A DNA stretch of 64,000 nucleotides from Roseomonas sp. CECT 9278. Lineage in GTDB: Bacteria; Pseudomonadota; Alphaproteobacteria; Acetobacterales; Acetobacteraceae. Made by a program: the position numbers and the translations under genes. The notes under the pieces were generated by a model that searched no databases, had not been told where the DNA came from, and saw only the letters and a list, made by a program, of their open reading frames with translations. Positions 1 through 10,336 of the stretch are shown piece after piece; within the stretch, counting starts at the first letter, position 1; the number at the start of each line of letters is the position of its first letter. Location of the stretch: NCBI RefSeq assembly GCF_918698155.1, contig NZ_CAKKLX010000020.1:24107-88106 (forward strand), in the 5' to 3' direction.

Positions 1-2223
<2,223 letters not shown>

Positions 2224-2558
2224 CGCCGCAGCGCGCCGCGGCGTCGCGCCGAATCCTGGGTCGCGGCGCAGGGCATCCGGCGCGCGTCGATCCGCCGGCC
2301 AGCACCGCCATGCCGGTCGGCCCGAGGGCAGCGGCCTCGGCCAGGCCCTCGTGCTGACAGTGGACGGCCGGAACATGCCGCAGGCCATGCGCGCGGCCCT
2401 GGCTCAGGCGATGATCTGCCCCGCTTCGCACGGCACCGCTGGCGATCCGGCGGTGACGCGGCCCCTCCAGCGCGCTGGAGCGCCATCAGGAACCCTGATG
2501 CAGAGCATCAAGCCAATGCGTTGGACGAATGCCGGCCGGGTGCGGCATCACCTGGCCC
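2224..2558. other. Intergenic stretch with clustered palindromes
   Basis: No convincing gene lies in these 335 bases. Frames that cross it are extensions of shadows of ligA or of the exporter. The only structure I see is the run of three palindromes at 2465-2510, described separately. Confidence 0.5.
2465..2510. repeat. Three consecutive palindromes, two mutually exclusive
   Basis: CTCCAGCGCGCTGGAG (2465-2480) is a perfect palindrome. It is followed by CATCAGG/CCTGATG (2484-2490 with 2494-2500, loop AAC), then TGATGC/GCATCA (2496-2501 with 2505-2510, loop AGA). The last two stems share bases and cannot form together. This could be an interspersed palindromic unit or a leader structure for the exporter 50 bases downstream. 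No open leader peptide is evident. Confidence 0.5.
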
Positions 2559-3197
2559 ATGCCTGTCGATCCCTCCCTGCTTGCCGGCTACCTCCTTGCC
2601 TGCCTGGTGCTGGTCGTGACGCCCGGGCCGGACATGGCCTTCGTGCTGGGCCAGACCCTGTCGGGCGGCGCGCGGCGGGGCTGGGCGGCGACGGCCGGGG
2701 TCTATGCCGGGGTCGGGGTGCATATCCTGCTGGCCGCGCTGGGCGTGGCGGCGCTGGTGGCGGCGAACCCGGCGCTGTTCACCGCGCTGCGCGTCGGCGG
2801 GGCGCTGTACCTGCTGTGGCTCGGCGCGCACGCAATCCGCGCCGCGCTGCGCCATCCCGGCCCCGAGGGCGCCGAGGCGCCGCCCGCCATCAGCCTGTCA
2901 GCCGCCTTCCGCCAGGGCTTCGTGACCAACCTGCTGAACCCGAAGGTCGGTCTGTTCTTCCTCGCCTTCGTGCCGCTGTTCGTGGACCCGGCGCGCAGCC
3001 CGGCCTGGGTGCAGATGCTCATCCTCGGCCCGCTGCTGCCGGCGATCGCGCTGCCCTTCTATGCGCTGCTGATCCCGGCCGCCGCGCGCATCGCTGGGCG
3101 GCTGCGCGCCGGCAGCGCCGGGCGCTGGCTGGATGGCGCGGCGGGCACGCTGTTCGTGGGCCTGGGCGTCAGGATGCTGCTGGGGGCGCCGCGCTGA
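2559..3197 (+). CDS. LysE/RhtB-family amino-acid exporter
   Basis: An inner-membrane efflux protein of 212 residues. The N-terminus carries the family signature around residues 15-30 (TPGPDMAFVLGQ), and there are about six hydrophobic segments. The middle NLLNPKVGLFFLAFVPLF motif (about 128-145) is typical of LysE/RhtB proteins exporting amino acids or derivatives. The substrate cannot be read from sequence. I chose ATG 2559 because the family starts a few residues before the first membrane helix. An upstream in-frame ATG at 2529 would add ten non-conserved residues. The 3' end overlaps the convergent esterase gene by 29 bases. Confidence 0.88.
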   Translation: MPVDPSLLAGYLLACLVLVVTPGPDMAFVLGQTLSGGARRGWAATAGVYAGVGVHILLAALGVAALVAANPALFTALRVGGALYLLWLGAHAIRAALRHPGPEGAEAPPAISLSAAFRQGFVTNLLNPKVGLFFLAFVPLFVDPARSPAWVQMLILGPLLPAIALPFYALLIPAAARIAGRLRAGSAGRWLDGAAGTLFVGLGVRMLLGAPR

Positions 3198-3960
3198 ACA
3201 ACGCGTCGAGCCCCGCGCGCATCATCGCGACCGGGTCGCGGCCCGGGCCACGGCTGACGCTCGCGATATGGCTGCCCGGCAGGACCAGGTGCCGCGCCCC
3301 GGGGATCAGCGCGCTGTCCACCGGCACCAGCCCGTCATTGGGGCCGTAGCCGCGCTTCTCCATCCACTGCGCCGCGGCCAGGTGCAGCCGCTCGCGCCCG
3401 CGCGCCGTGCCGGGGGCCAGCGCGGTGGCCAGGCAGGCGACCGGAATGGCAGCCAGCAGCCTGGTGATCGGCCCCTGCGCGGCCGCCATCCAGTTCCGCC
3501 GCACCGCGGTGGTCAGGTCGCGCACGCCCTGCTCGGTGCCGATGCGCATCATGCGGGCGAAGCCACCGGCCGCCGCCTCCAGCGGCTTGGCGCCGACCAC
3601 GGCATCGGCCACCGGACTGCCATGGAAGGGCGACTGCATCGCGAGGAAGCCGCAGCAGCGCGCCTGCGCCGCCGGGTCCAGCAATGCGGCCAGCGCCTCG
3701 AGCCCGCCCTTGCTATGCGCGATCAGCACCGCCGGGCGCGGGTCGGACAGCATCTCGGCGCGCAGCAGCGCCGCATTCGCCGCGACCGTTTCCGCCGTGC
3801 GCAGCTTCACCACGCGGGGCTCGGCCCCCTGCGCCTCGAACCATTCGGCCAGCGGCTGCATGTATTCGAGGCCGAGCGGACGCAACGCGACCGCCAGCTC
3901 CCCCATCAGCCCATAGACCAGCAGCACGCGCTGCCCGGCGAGCTCCGGCAGGCCGGTCAC
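3169..3960 (-). CDS. Alpha/beta-hydrolase, probable esterase/lipase
   Basis: The 263 residues begin MTGLPELAGQRVLLVYG, with a hydrophobic first strand. The nucleophile elbow is AHSKGG (about residues 86-91), a G-x-S-x-G variant with Ala first. A late Asp sits in GPNDGLVPV and a His in LPGSHIA (about 232-240), completing a plausible Ser-Asp-His triad. The GTG start at 3960 overlaps the stop of the aminopeptidase gene as GTGA, indicating coupling in one operon. Its substrate is unknown. It lacks a signal peptide and is probably cytosolic. The downstream end overlaps the convergent LysE-family gene. Confidence 0.75.
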   Translation of the reverse strand: MTGLPELAGQRVLLVYGLMGELAVALRPLGLEYMQPLAEWFEAQGAEPRVVKLRTAETVAANAALLRAEMLSDPRPAVLIAHSKGGLEALAALLDPAAQARCCGFLAMQSPFHGSPVADAVVGAKPLEAAAGGFARMMRIGTEQGVRDLTTAVRRNWMAAAQGPITRLLAAIPVACLATALAPGTARGRERLHLAAAQWMEKRGYGPNDGLVPVDSALIPGARHLVLPGSHIASVSRGPGRDPVAMMRAGLDALFSAAPPAAS

Positions 3961-5762
3961 ACCGGCGCGCAGGCTTGCGCGAGCCACGCCGCGGTCGCCG
4001 CATCGCAGCGCGGCGCGACCTCCGCCAGCACCCGCGCATGATACGCGTTCAGCCAATCGCGTTCCGTCGGCGCCAGCAGCGCCACGTCGATCAATGCGCG
4101 ATCGAAGGGTGCGAGCGTCAGAGTCTCGAATTCCAGGAACGGCTTCGCCGCGCCCTGCACCACGGACGGCACCACCAGCAGCAGGTTCTCGAGCCGGATG
4201 CCGTATTCGCCGGTGGCGTAGAAGCCCGGCTCGTCGGACAGGATCATGCCCTCGCGCAGGGGCACCACGCGCGCGGCGCGCGAGAAGGCCGCCGGCCCCT
4301 CATGCACCGACAGGAACGACCCCACGCCGTGCCCGGTGCCGTGGTCGTAGTCGAGCCCGGCATCCCACAGCGGCCGCCGCGCGATCGCATCCATGTGCGG
4401 CCCGGCGACACCGGCGGGGAAGCGCAGCGTGGCCAGCGCGATGTGGCCCTTCAGCACGCGCGTCGCGCGGTCCCGCAGCTGCGCCGGCGCCGGTCCCGGC
4501 CCGGTCCAGAGCGTGCGCGTGATGTCGGTGGTGCCGTCCAGGTACTGCCCGCCGGAATCGATCAGGTAGCATTCGTCGGGCGCGATGCGGCGGTTGCTCT
4601 CGGGTGTGACGCGGTAATGCACGATGGCGCCGTGCTCGCCGGCGCCCGAGATGGCGGAGAAGGATTCGCCGCGGAAGCGGTCCACCTCGCGCCGGAACGC
4701 CAGCAGTTGCGCGGCGGCGGAGATCTCGGTCAGCCCGCCCTTCGGCGCCTCGGCGGCGAACCAGGCCAGGAAGCGCGCCATCGCCACCGCGTCGCGCCGA
4801 TGTGCGGCACGTGCGCCGTCGCGTTCCACCGGATTCTTGCAGGCGCGCGGCAGGCGGCAGGGGTCCTCGCCGGCGGTGATCTCGGCACCGGCGGCGCGCA
4901 GGCGCTCGGTGAACCAGGCGGGCGTCGCCTCGGCATCGATGCGCACGCGGCTGCCGCGCAGGGCATCGAGCGCGGCGGGCAGGTCCTCGCGCGGGCGGAC
5001 CACCACCTGGTTGCCCAGATGCGCCCGCGTCGCCGGCGGCACCTTCTGCGGCGCCATGAAGACCTCGACGCGCGCATCCGCATGCAGCAGCGCGAAACCC
5101 AGGGCGAGCGGCGTATTCGCCAGGTCCCCGCCGCGGATGTTGAGCAGCCAGGCCAGCGAATGCGGGTCCGCCAGCACCGCCGCGGCCTCATTGGCTTCGC
5201 GCAGGATCGCGGCGGCCTCGGTGCGCTTCTCGGCCGCGGGCTTGCCGGCGAAGGCGATCGGATGGGGGATGGCCTCGGCCAGCGGCGCGGGCGGGCGGTC
5301 GGCCCAGGCGGCGTCGATCGGATTGGCCGCGACGGGCACCAGCGTCACGCCCGGCACCGACAGCCGATCGATCGCCGGCACCGCATGCACCCAGGGGTCG
5401 TAGCCGATGCGCAGCCCCTGGGCATGCGCGCGCAGCCAGTCGGCGGCGGGTTCGTCGGTCAGGTGCCGGCATTCCCACAGGTCGGGGTCGGCCTGGCTGC
5501 GCACCTGAAGCGTGTAGCGCCCATCGGTGAAGACCGCCGCGCGGTCGGGCAGCACGATGGCGAGGCCGGCCGACCCGGTGAAGCCGGTCAGCCAGGCCAG
5601 GCGCTCACCGGAAGGCGGCACGTATTCGCCGAGATGCTCGTCCGAGCGGGGAATGATGAAGCCGTGCAGCCCGGCCTCGGCGAGGCGGGCGCGCAGGGCG
5701 GCGAGGCGGTCGCTGGGTGACAGGGTCGTGATCCTCGTTACCGCAATGTTGCATGTATCCAC
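3957..5762 (-). CDS. Aminopeptidase P family protein (Xaa-Pro aminopeptidase, long form)
   Basis: Cleaves N-terminal residues preceding proline; the fold is the M24 pita-bread metallopeptidase. At about 601 residues it is the long, three-domain form like eukaryotic XPNPEP1 rather than the 440-residue E. coli PepP. N-terminal: RLAALRARLAEAG and PRSDEHLGEYVPP. The dinuclear metal ligands are visible: Asp in IDSGGQYLDG, Asp in TTDITRT, His in GHGVGSFLSVHEGP, Glu in DEPGFY and Glu in RLENLLL. There is no ATG at the expected start. I chose GTG 5762, which precedes the conserved start by about ten residues. It lies only about 13 bases after a TATAAT box, so a near-leaderless message is possible. 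A following esterase overlaps by four bases. Confidence 0.9.
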   Translation of the reverse strand: MDTCNIAVTRITTLSPSDRLAALRARLAEAGLHGFIIPRSDEHLGEYVPPSGERLAWLTGFTGSAGLAIVLPDRAAVFTDGRYTLQVRSQADPDLWECRHLTDEPAADWLRAHAQGLRIGYDPWVHAVPAIDRLSVPGVTLVPVAANPIDAAWADRPPAPLAEAIPHPIAFAGKPAAEKRTEAAAILREANEAAAVLADPHSLAWLLNIRGGDLANTPLALGFALLHADARVEVFMAPQKVPPATRAHLGNQVVVRPREDLPAALDALRGSRVRIDAEATPAWFTERLRAAGAEITAGEDPCRLPRACKNPVERDGARAAHRRDAVAMARFLAWFAAEAPKGGLTEISAAAQLLAFRREVDRFRGESFSAISGAGEHGAIVHYRVTPESNRRIAPDECYLIDSGGQYLDGTTDITRTLWTGPGPAPAQLRDRATRVLKGHIALATLRFPAGVAGPHMDAIARRPLWDAGLDYDHGTGHGVGSFLSVHEGPAAFSRAARVVPLREGMILSDEPGFYATGEYGIRLENLLLVVPSVVQGAAKPFLEFETLTLAPFDRALIDVALLAPTERDWLNAYHARVLAEVAPRCDAATAAWLAQACAPV

Positions 5763-5774
5763 AGAAAGTCCCGC

Positions 5775-5780
5775 ATTATA
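5775..5780 (-). promoter_or_regulatory. Candidate -10 box (TATAAT) for the aminopeptidase operon
   Basis: A perfect TATAAT reads on the minus strand immediately upstream of the aminopeptidase start. This is rare in DNA this GC-rich. I see no good -35 at 16-18 bases upstream. The predicted transcription start would fall within about six bases of the GTG codon, consistent with a leaderless or very short leader. Confidence 0.45.
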
Positions 5781-5895
5781 CGCATGGCTCGGCTGTGGCC
5801 TTGACGCATCACCTGTGGCGCATCCGCATCTAGATTGCATCGCGGAAAGGTTGGCAGCCCTGGACGGGCCGCCACCACCACGAAGGACACTTACC

Positions 5896-6255
5896 ATGGA
5901 CGCCCGTATCACCAAGGCCGAGGCCGCGCTGCTGCTGCCCGCCACCACCATCCCCTCCCGCCGCCAGGCCGAGGTCGAGGCCCTGCGCCTGGCCGCCATC
6001 GCCGCGCGCGACGAGGCCATCGCCGCCGGCTTCCGCCGCGCCGGGCACGCCGTGCTCGGCGCCGCCGAGGCCGTGCTCCGCGCGCTGCTGACCTTCCCGG
6101 CGCGGCTGCAGACCTACCAGGCACTGCGCGGCCTGTCGGATCGCGAGCTGCGCGACATCGGCATGACCCGCTTCGACATCCCGCGCGTGTTCGACCCGGC
6201 CTTCGCGCCGCGCGCCGCCAATGACAGCCGCGGGACGCCGCAGCGCGCCGCCTGA
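5896..6255 (+). CDS. DUF1127-domain small protein
   Basis: The 119-residue protein has a C-terminal DUF1127-like segment (about residues 75-105) with LSDRELRDIGMTRFDI. That basic helix-turn-Arg motif is found in small alphaproteobacterial proteins, some of which bind RNA and influence sRNA turnover or phosphate and carbon responses. The N-terminal 70 residues are Ala/Arg-rich helix. AAGGAC sits 8-9 bases before ATG 5896. The role here is unknown. The stop is followed directly by an ~80-nt element that recurs after the gene ending at 10336. Confidence 0.75.
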   Translation: MDARITKAEAALLLPATTIPSRRQAEVEALRLAAIAARDEAIAAGFRRAGHAVLGAAEAVLRALLTFPARLQTYQALRGLSDRELRDIGMTRFDIPRVFDPAFAPRAANDSRGTPQRAA

Positions 6256-6330
6256 GAGATCGCTTGAGGATGCACCGAGCGGCGCATCCTGCAGCCCGGT
6301 GCCGGCATGTTCGAACGGCCGCTGACACGG
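6251..6330 (+). repeat. Copy A of an ~80-nt 3'-flanking element
   Basis: Begins at the last codon and stop of the DUF1127 gene. It matches 10332-10410 over its length, with identical blocks CCTGAGAGA, CCGAGCGGCGCAT and AACGG. The centre folds as a hairpin with a GAGC loop; in this copy GATGCACC pairs with GGCGCATC across one mismatch. It could be a shared 3' UTR structure, a processed small RNA or the remnant of a duplication. Confidence 0.5.
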
Positions 6331-6426
6331 TGGCGGCGCGGCGATCACCGCGCCGTGACAATTTTCGTTGTTGGCGCCGGCCGCGCCGCATACCCTCTCC
6401 CGCGGGTCAATGACGGGGGGACGGAG

Positions 6427-7359
6427 ATGCTGCGCATATTCCTGATGGTTGGCGGCCTGCTGCTGCTGGCAGCCCCGGCCTTGGCCCAGGCCCCCTGCCC
6501 CGCCAATTTCGAAGGGCAGTCGGCACCGGTCACGTGTTCCTGCGCGACCGAGGCGGCGCTTTCGGGCAGCGTCTGGGGCACCGGCACCTACACCACCGAC
6601 AGCCGTGTCTGCCGCGCCGCGGTCCATGCCGGCGCGATTCCCGCCACCGGCGGCGTGGTGGTGGTCACGCCGGCGCCCGGCCTGCCGGCCTATGCCGGCA
6701 GCGCGGCGAATGGCATCACCACCTCCAACTACGGGCCCTGGACCGCGTCCTTCACCGTCGCTGCGCCGGCCGCGGCCGCGGCGGCCTGCCCCGCCACCTT
6801 CCAGAACCAGGCCGCGCCGCTGACCTGCACCTGCACCACCGAGGCCGCGCTGTCCGGCACGGTCTGGGGCAGCGGAACCTATACCGCGGACAGCCGGGTT
6901 TGCCGCGCCGCCATCCATGCCGGCGCCATCCCGGTCACCGGCGGCGTGGTCACCGTGACCCCGGCGCCAGGCCAGCCGGCCTATGCCGGCAGCGCGGCCA
7001 ACGGCATCACGACCTCGAACTACGGCCCCTGGAGCGCGTCCTTCACCGTGGCCGCGGCCGGCGGCCCGGCGGCCGACCTGGCCGCCTGCCCGACGAATTT
7101 CGAAGGCCAGACCGCGCCCGTCAGCTGCGGCTGCACGACCGAACAGGCAATGTCGGGCTCGGTCTGGGGCACCGGCATCTACACCACCGACAGCCGGGTT
7201 TGCCGCGCGGCGGTGCATGCGGGGGTGATCCCGGCGACGGGCGGGCCCGTGAATGTCGTGCCGGCGCCGGGGCAGAATGCCTATGTCGGCAGCGCCGCCA
7301 ACGGCATCACCACTTCGAACTACGGGCCGTGGGGATCGTCCTTCACCTTCCGCCGCTGA
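6427..7359 (+). CDS. Secreted protein with three tandem LCCL domains
   Basis: The 310-residue protein opens with a Sec signal peptide (MLRIFLMVGGLLLLAAPALAQ, cleavage near residue 21). Three ~95-residue repeats follow, starting near residues 23, 120 and 218. Each repeat carries the LCCL hallmarks: a CxC cysteine pair, GSVWGTGxYTTDSRVCRAAVHAG, a GGxVxV strand, PGxxxYxGSxxNGI and a closing YGPW-SF. LCCL is a small disulphide-bonded module best known from Limulus factor C and cochlin, where it contributes to binding lipopolysaccharide or other ligands. A periplasmic or extracellular binding role is inferred. GGGGACGGAG precedes ATG 6427. A terminator follows, and a convergent paralogue with two domains lies 400 bases on. 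Confidence 0.88.
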   Translation: MLRIFLMVGGLLLLAAPALAQAPCPANFEGQSAPVTCSCATEAALSGSVWGTGTYTTDSRVCRAAVHAGAIPATGGVVVVTPAPGLPAYAGSAANGITTSNYGPWTASFTVAAPAAAAAACPATFQNQAAPLTCTCTTEAALSGTVWGSGTYTADSRVCRAAIHAGAIPVTGGVVTVTPAPGQPAYAGSAANGITTSNYGPWSASFTVAAAGGPAADLAACPTNFEGQTAPVSCGCTTEQAMSGSVWGTGIYTTDSRVCRAAVHAGVIPATGGPVNVVPAPGQNAYVGSAANGITTSNYGPWGSSFTFRR

Positions 7360-7385
7360 CCGGACGCTTCGCGGGACGACTGGGG

Positions 7386-7422
7386 GCCGGCGGTCGAGCT
7401 CATCGGCCGCCGGCTTCCTTTT
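7386..7422 (+). terminator. Intrinsic terminator after the three-LCCL gene
   Basis: GCCGGCGG (7386-7393) pairs with CCGCCGGC (7407-7414) around a 13-base loop, followed by TTCCTTTT. It lies 27 bases after the stop codon. Confidence 0.7.
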
Positions 7423-7767
7423 GTCCGAGCTCCCGCCAGCGCCCTGCCGGAAGCCACGCTCGGCCGAGGTGGTGCCGGCAGGGCTGCCGCGCTGTCACAG
7501 GACGTCCCGCATGCCCGGCATCGCCACAGGTGCCGCTGGCCTGAAGGCCGCGGTCCGATCGGCCGGGAACCTTCGGGCAGCGCGCAGTCCTGGGCGGCCG
7601 CGCCACGGCGGCGCGGGCGCAGCGCTGTGCGCCGCCCGACGCGCCGAGCATCCCTGGCGCCGGGCGCCCGCACGACGACGCGGCGGTGCCAGCCGTTGCA
7701 TCCGGCGGGCCTCACACCGGGATGCGAGCAGGTACCCCAGATCGCCCCCGGCGGCGCCCGCCTCCGG
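7423..7767. other. Gene-free spacer between convergent LCCL genes
   Basis: About 345 bases with no frame that looks coding on either strand. Long open frames crossing it are GC-rich shadows with Arg/Ala/Pro composition. I see no repeat of the LCCL coding sequence in it. Confidence 0.4.
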
Positions 7768-8403
7768 TCAGCGCGTGAAGCTGAAGGAGCCACCCCAGGG
7801 CCCGAAGTTCATCGAGGTGACGCCATTGGCCCGGCTCCCCGTGAACTGGGCCTGCCGGCCGCGCGGCACCAGGCCGATGGCGCCGCCCTGCAGCCCGACC
7901 AGCCCGGCATGCAGCGCCGCACGGCAGATCTGGCTGTCGGAGGAATACACGCCGGTGCCCCAGACCGAACCGGCGGCCACCAGGGCGGCATTGCACAGGC
8001 AGGCCAGCGCTTCGGTGCGGCCCTCGAAATTCGCCGGGCAATTCGGCATCGGGGCAACGGTGGGCATGCCGAAGGTGAAGGAGGAGCGCCACGGCCCGAA
8101 GGCCTGGGTGGTGATGCCGTTCTGCCGCTCGCTGTCATAGGATTGCCGGCCGGGCGCGGGCTCCACGCCGACCGGGCCACCGCTCGCGGGGATCACGCCG
8201 GCATGCACCGCGGCACGGCAGATCCGGCTGTCCGAGGTGTAGATCCCGGAGCCCCAGACGGCGCCCGACTGCGCCGCCTCGGCACTGCAGGTGCAGGTGA
8301 GCGCCGCGGTCCGCCCCTCGAAGGTGGGGGGACATGGCGCCTGGGCGGAGGCCGTGCCGGCCAGTGCCAGCACCCCGCCGATGGCCAGAATCAAACGACG
8401 CAT
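7768..8403 (-). CDS. Secreted protein with two LCCL domains
   Basis: A 211-residue paralogue of the three-LCCL gene. The signal peptide is MRRLILAIGGVLALAGTASAQ, then two LCCL modules follow (about 22-115 and 120-211). The first retains CTC, GAVWGSGIYTSDSRICRAAVHAG and GIT-FGPW-SF. The second is more diverged (LACLCNAALVAAGSVWGTGVYSSD). It is transcribed towards its relative. GGGGGTGCGAG precedes ATG 8403. The ligand is unknown; the family suggests an exported binding protein. Confidence 0.85.
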   Translation of the reverse strand: MRRLILAIGGVLALAGTASAQAPCPPTFEGRTAALTCTCSAEAAQSGAVWGSGIYTSDSRICRAAVHAGVIPASGGPVGVEPAPGRQSYDSERQNGITTQAFGPWRSSFTFGMPTVAPMPNCPANFEGRTEALACLCNAALVAAGSVWGTGVYSSDSQICRAALHAGLVGLQGGAIGLVPRGRQAQFTGSRANGVTSMNFGPWGGSFSFTR

Positions 8404-8549
8404 CTCGCACCCCCAACACGACCAGATCGCGCCAAAAGAGCGGAATCGACCTGGGCGATCAAGGTCGTGCCACCGATCCGCCGCGCGGCGATTTCGCCTG
8501 CGCGCATCAGGCGCTAGCCTCGGTCGCCTCCATCCAGGGATCGGCCCGA

Positions 8550-9662
8550 ATGCGTCTTGGTCTGTTCATGATGCCGCTGCACCCACCGGCACGCCCGATG
8601 CACGAGACGCTGGCGGAGGACACCGAGAAATCCCTGCTCGCCGATCGCCTGGGCTTCGATGAGCTCTGGGTGGGCGAGCATTTCTCCGCCACCTCCGAAC
8701 CCATCGCCTCGCCGCTGATGTTCATGGCCGGGCTGGTGCATCGCACGCGGCTGACCTTCGGCACCGGCGTGATCAACCTGCCCAACCACCACCCCGCCAT
8801 CGTGGCCGCCGAGGTCGCCCAATTCGACCACATGTCCGGCGGGCGGCTGATGCTGGGCATCGGCGCCGGCGGCCTCGCCTCCGACTTCGAGCTGTTCGGC
8901 GATATCGCGCCGATGGAACGCGGCAAGCGGATGCTGGAGGCGATCGAGACCATCCAGGCGATCTGGGCGGGCGGCCCGCCTTACGACATGCCCGGCCCGG
9001 CCTGGCCGATCCGCCTGACGCGGACCGTGCTGCCGGACTACGGCGTAGGCTTCATGCCCAAGCCCTTCCGGCCGGGCGGGCCATCGGTGCACATCTCGGC
9101 CCGCCAGGCCGAGAGCTACGGCGTGACGGTCGCAGCCGCGCGCGGCTGGGGCGTGATCAGCGCGAATTTCGTGGCGCACCGGATCCTGGCCGGGCATTGG
9201 CGCAGCATGGCGAAGGGGCTGGCCGAGGCCGGGCGGCCGGTCGATGGCCGCGACTGGCGCGTCGCCCGCAACATGGTCGTCGCCGCCACCGATGCCGAGG
9301 CGCGCGCCCGCGCCACCGCGCCGGAAGGCGCGACGCGCTACTACTTCGACTACCTGGGCTCCCTGGCCAAGCGCGGCGGCCTGGCGGGCACCATGACCCC
9401 GCGCGAGGACATGGACCCGATGGCCGCGACGCCGGAGGACATGATCGAGGCCTGCGTCATCGCCGGCTCGCCCCGCACCGTGCTCGACCGCCTGGTGGCG
9501 CTGCGCGAGGAGGCCGGGCCCTTCGGCCACCTGCTGATGCCGGGCCTCGACTGGTCGGGCGTCAACGCCGCCTGGGAGGCGGAGAGCATGAAGCGCCTGG
9601 CGCAGGAGGTGATGCCCCGGCTGCGCCAGCATGCGGAGGCGACGGCGCGCGCGGCGGAGTGA
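8550..9662 (+). CDS. LLM-class flavin-dependent oxidoreductase
   Basis: A 370-residue bacterial-luciferase-like TIM barrel using reduced FMN or F420, with the monooxygenase type likely. Visible family features: LGLFMMPLHPP at the start, GFDELWVGEHF (about 38-48), TRLTFGTGVINLPNHHP (about 69-85), and GGRLMLGIGAGG (about 102-113). The arrangement is reminiscent of limonene-monooxygenase-type members, but the substrate cannot be inferred. ATG 8550 gives the standard N-terminus. It is followed after nine bases by the DUF1294 gene, suggesting cotranscription. A second, unrelated-subfamily LLM protein lies at 18.3 kb. Confidence 0.88.
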   Translation: MRLGLFMMPLHPPARPMHETLAEDTEKSLLADRLGFDELWVGEHFSATSEPIASPLMFMAGLVHRTRLTFGTGVINLPNHHPAIVAAEVAQFDHMSGGRLMLGIGAGGLASDFELFGDIAPMERGKRMLEAIETIQAIWAGGPPYDMPGPAWPIRLTRTVLPDYGVGFMPKPFRPGGPSVHISARQAESYGVTVAAARGWGVISANFVAHRILAGHWRSMAKGLAEAGRPVDGRDWRVARNMVVAATDAEARARATAPEGATRYYFDYLGSLAKRGGLAGTMTPREDMDPMAATPEDMIEACVIAGSPRTVLDRLVALREEAGPFGHLLMPGLDWSGVNAAWEAESMKRLAQEVMPRLRQHAEATARAAE

Positions 9663-9671
9663 CGCCCGGCC

Positions 9672-10013
9672 ATGCTGACGGATGCGCAGGCCTGGGTGCT
9701 GGGTGTCGGGTGCTGGCTGCTTGGGATGAACGTGCTGTCGATGGCGCTGTTCCATCACGACAAGCGCATGGCCGAGCAGCGCGGCTGGCGGATTTCCGAA
9801 CGCATGCTGCTGACGGTCGCGCTGCTCGGAGGATCGCCGGGCGCGCTGCTGGCGCGCCGTCGTTTTCGCCACAAGACGCGCAAGCAGCCCTTCAGTGCGG
9901 CGCTTCATGCCGTGTGCCTGCTGCAGCTTGTCGCCGTGGCCTGGCTGGCGGTGAATGGGCCGACCCTTCCGCCGGCCGTGGCGCGCCAGCTCGGTGCGTT
10001 CATCACGCGCTAA
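9672..10013 (+). CDS. DUF1294 membrane protein
   Basis: A 113-residue protein with three predicted membrane segments (about 8-25, 45-60 and 80-100). It carries the DUF1294 pattern: HHDKRMAEQRGWRISERMLL, GGSPGALLARRRFRHKTRK. Family members are small membrane proteins of unknown function. They sometimes carry an N-terminal cold-shock domain, which is absent here. It sits nine bases after the flavin oxidoreductase gene and is likely cotranscribed with it. Confidence 0.82.
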   Translation: MLTDAQAWVLGVGCWLLGMNVLSMALFHHDKRMAEQRGWRISERMLLTVALLGGSPGALLARRRFRHKTRKQPFSAALHAVCLLQLVAVAWLAVNGPTLPPAVARQLGAFITR

Positions 10014-10036
10014 CCTCTGTCGCGCATCCTGCGACA

Positions 10037-10336
10037 ATGCAGGTCGCCCTCAACGCTTCCATCGCCTCCTCGGTCCAGGGGATGCAGCGCGCCACCGACA
10101 GGCTCGCCGAGGCCGCGACGGTCATCGCCGCGCCGGCGGCGAGCCCGGCGCGCGGCTCGGACCCCTCCCCCGCGCCGCCCACCGGCAATGAAGGCCTGAC
10201 GGCCGCGCAGGCGAGCGGCGACCTCGAGCGTGCGATGGTCGACACCATCCTGGCGCGCCGCGCCTATGAAGCGAACACGCAGGCGCTGCGCATCGCCGAC
10301 GAGACGCAGCGCAGCCTGGTCGACCGCGGCGCCTGA
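10037..10336 (+). CDS. Miniature flagellar-rod-like protein
   Basis: The 99 residues look like the two terminal helices of a flagellar rod/hook protein joined by a short Pro/Ala/Ser linker. The N-terminal ALNASIASSVQGMQRATDRL resembles the start of FlgC/FlgG-type proteins. The C-terminal AMVDTILARRAYEANTQALR resembles their conserved end (AQRAYEANSK). The central domain of real rod proteins is missing and no flagellar gene is nearby. No strong ribosome-binding site precedes ATG 10037, which follows the DUF1294 gene by 23 bases. Function is unknown; it could be a relic or a dedicated short protein. Confidence 0.65.
   Translation: MQVALNASIASSVQGMQRATDRLAEAATVIAAPAASPARGSDPSPAPPTGNEGLTAAQASGDLERAMVDTILARRAYEANTQALRIADETQRSLVDRGA

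Noticed and set aside
3684..5720. A 678-codon plus-strand frame opposite the aminopeptidase
   Set aside because: Antisense shadow caused by high GC; the minus strand carries the metal-ligand motifs.
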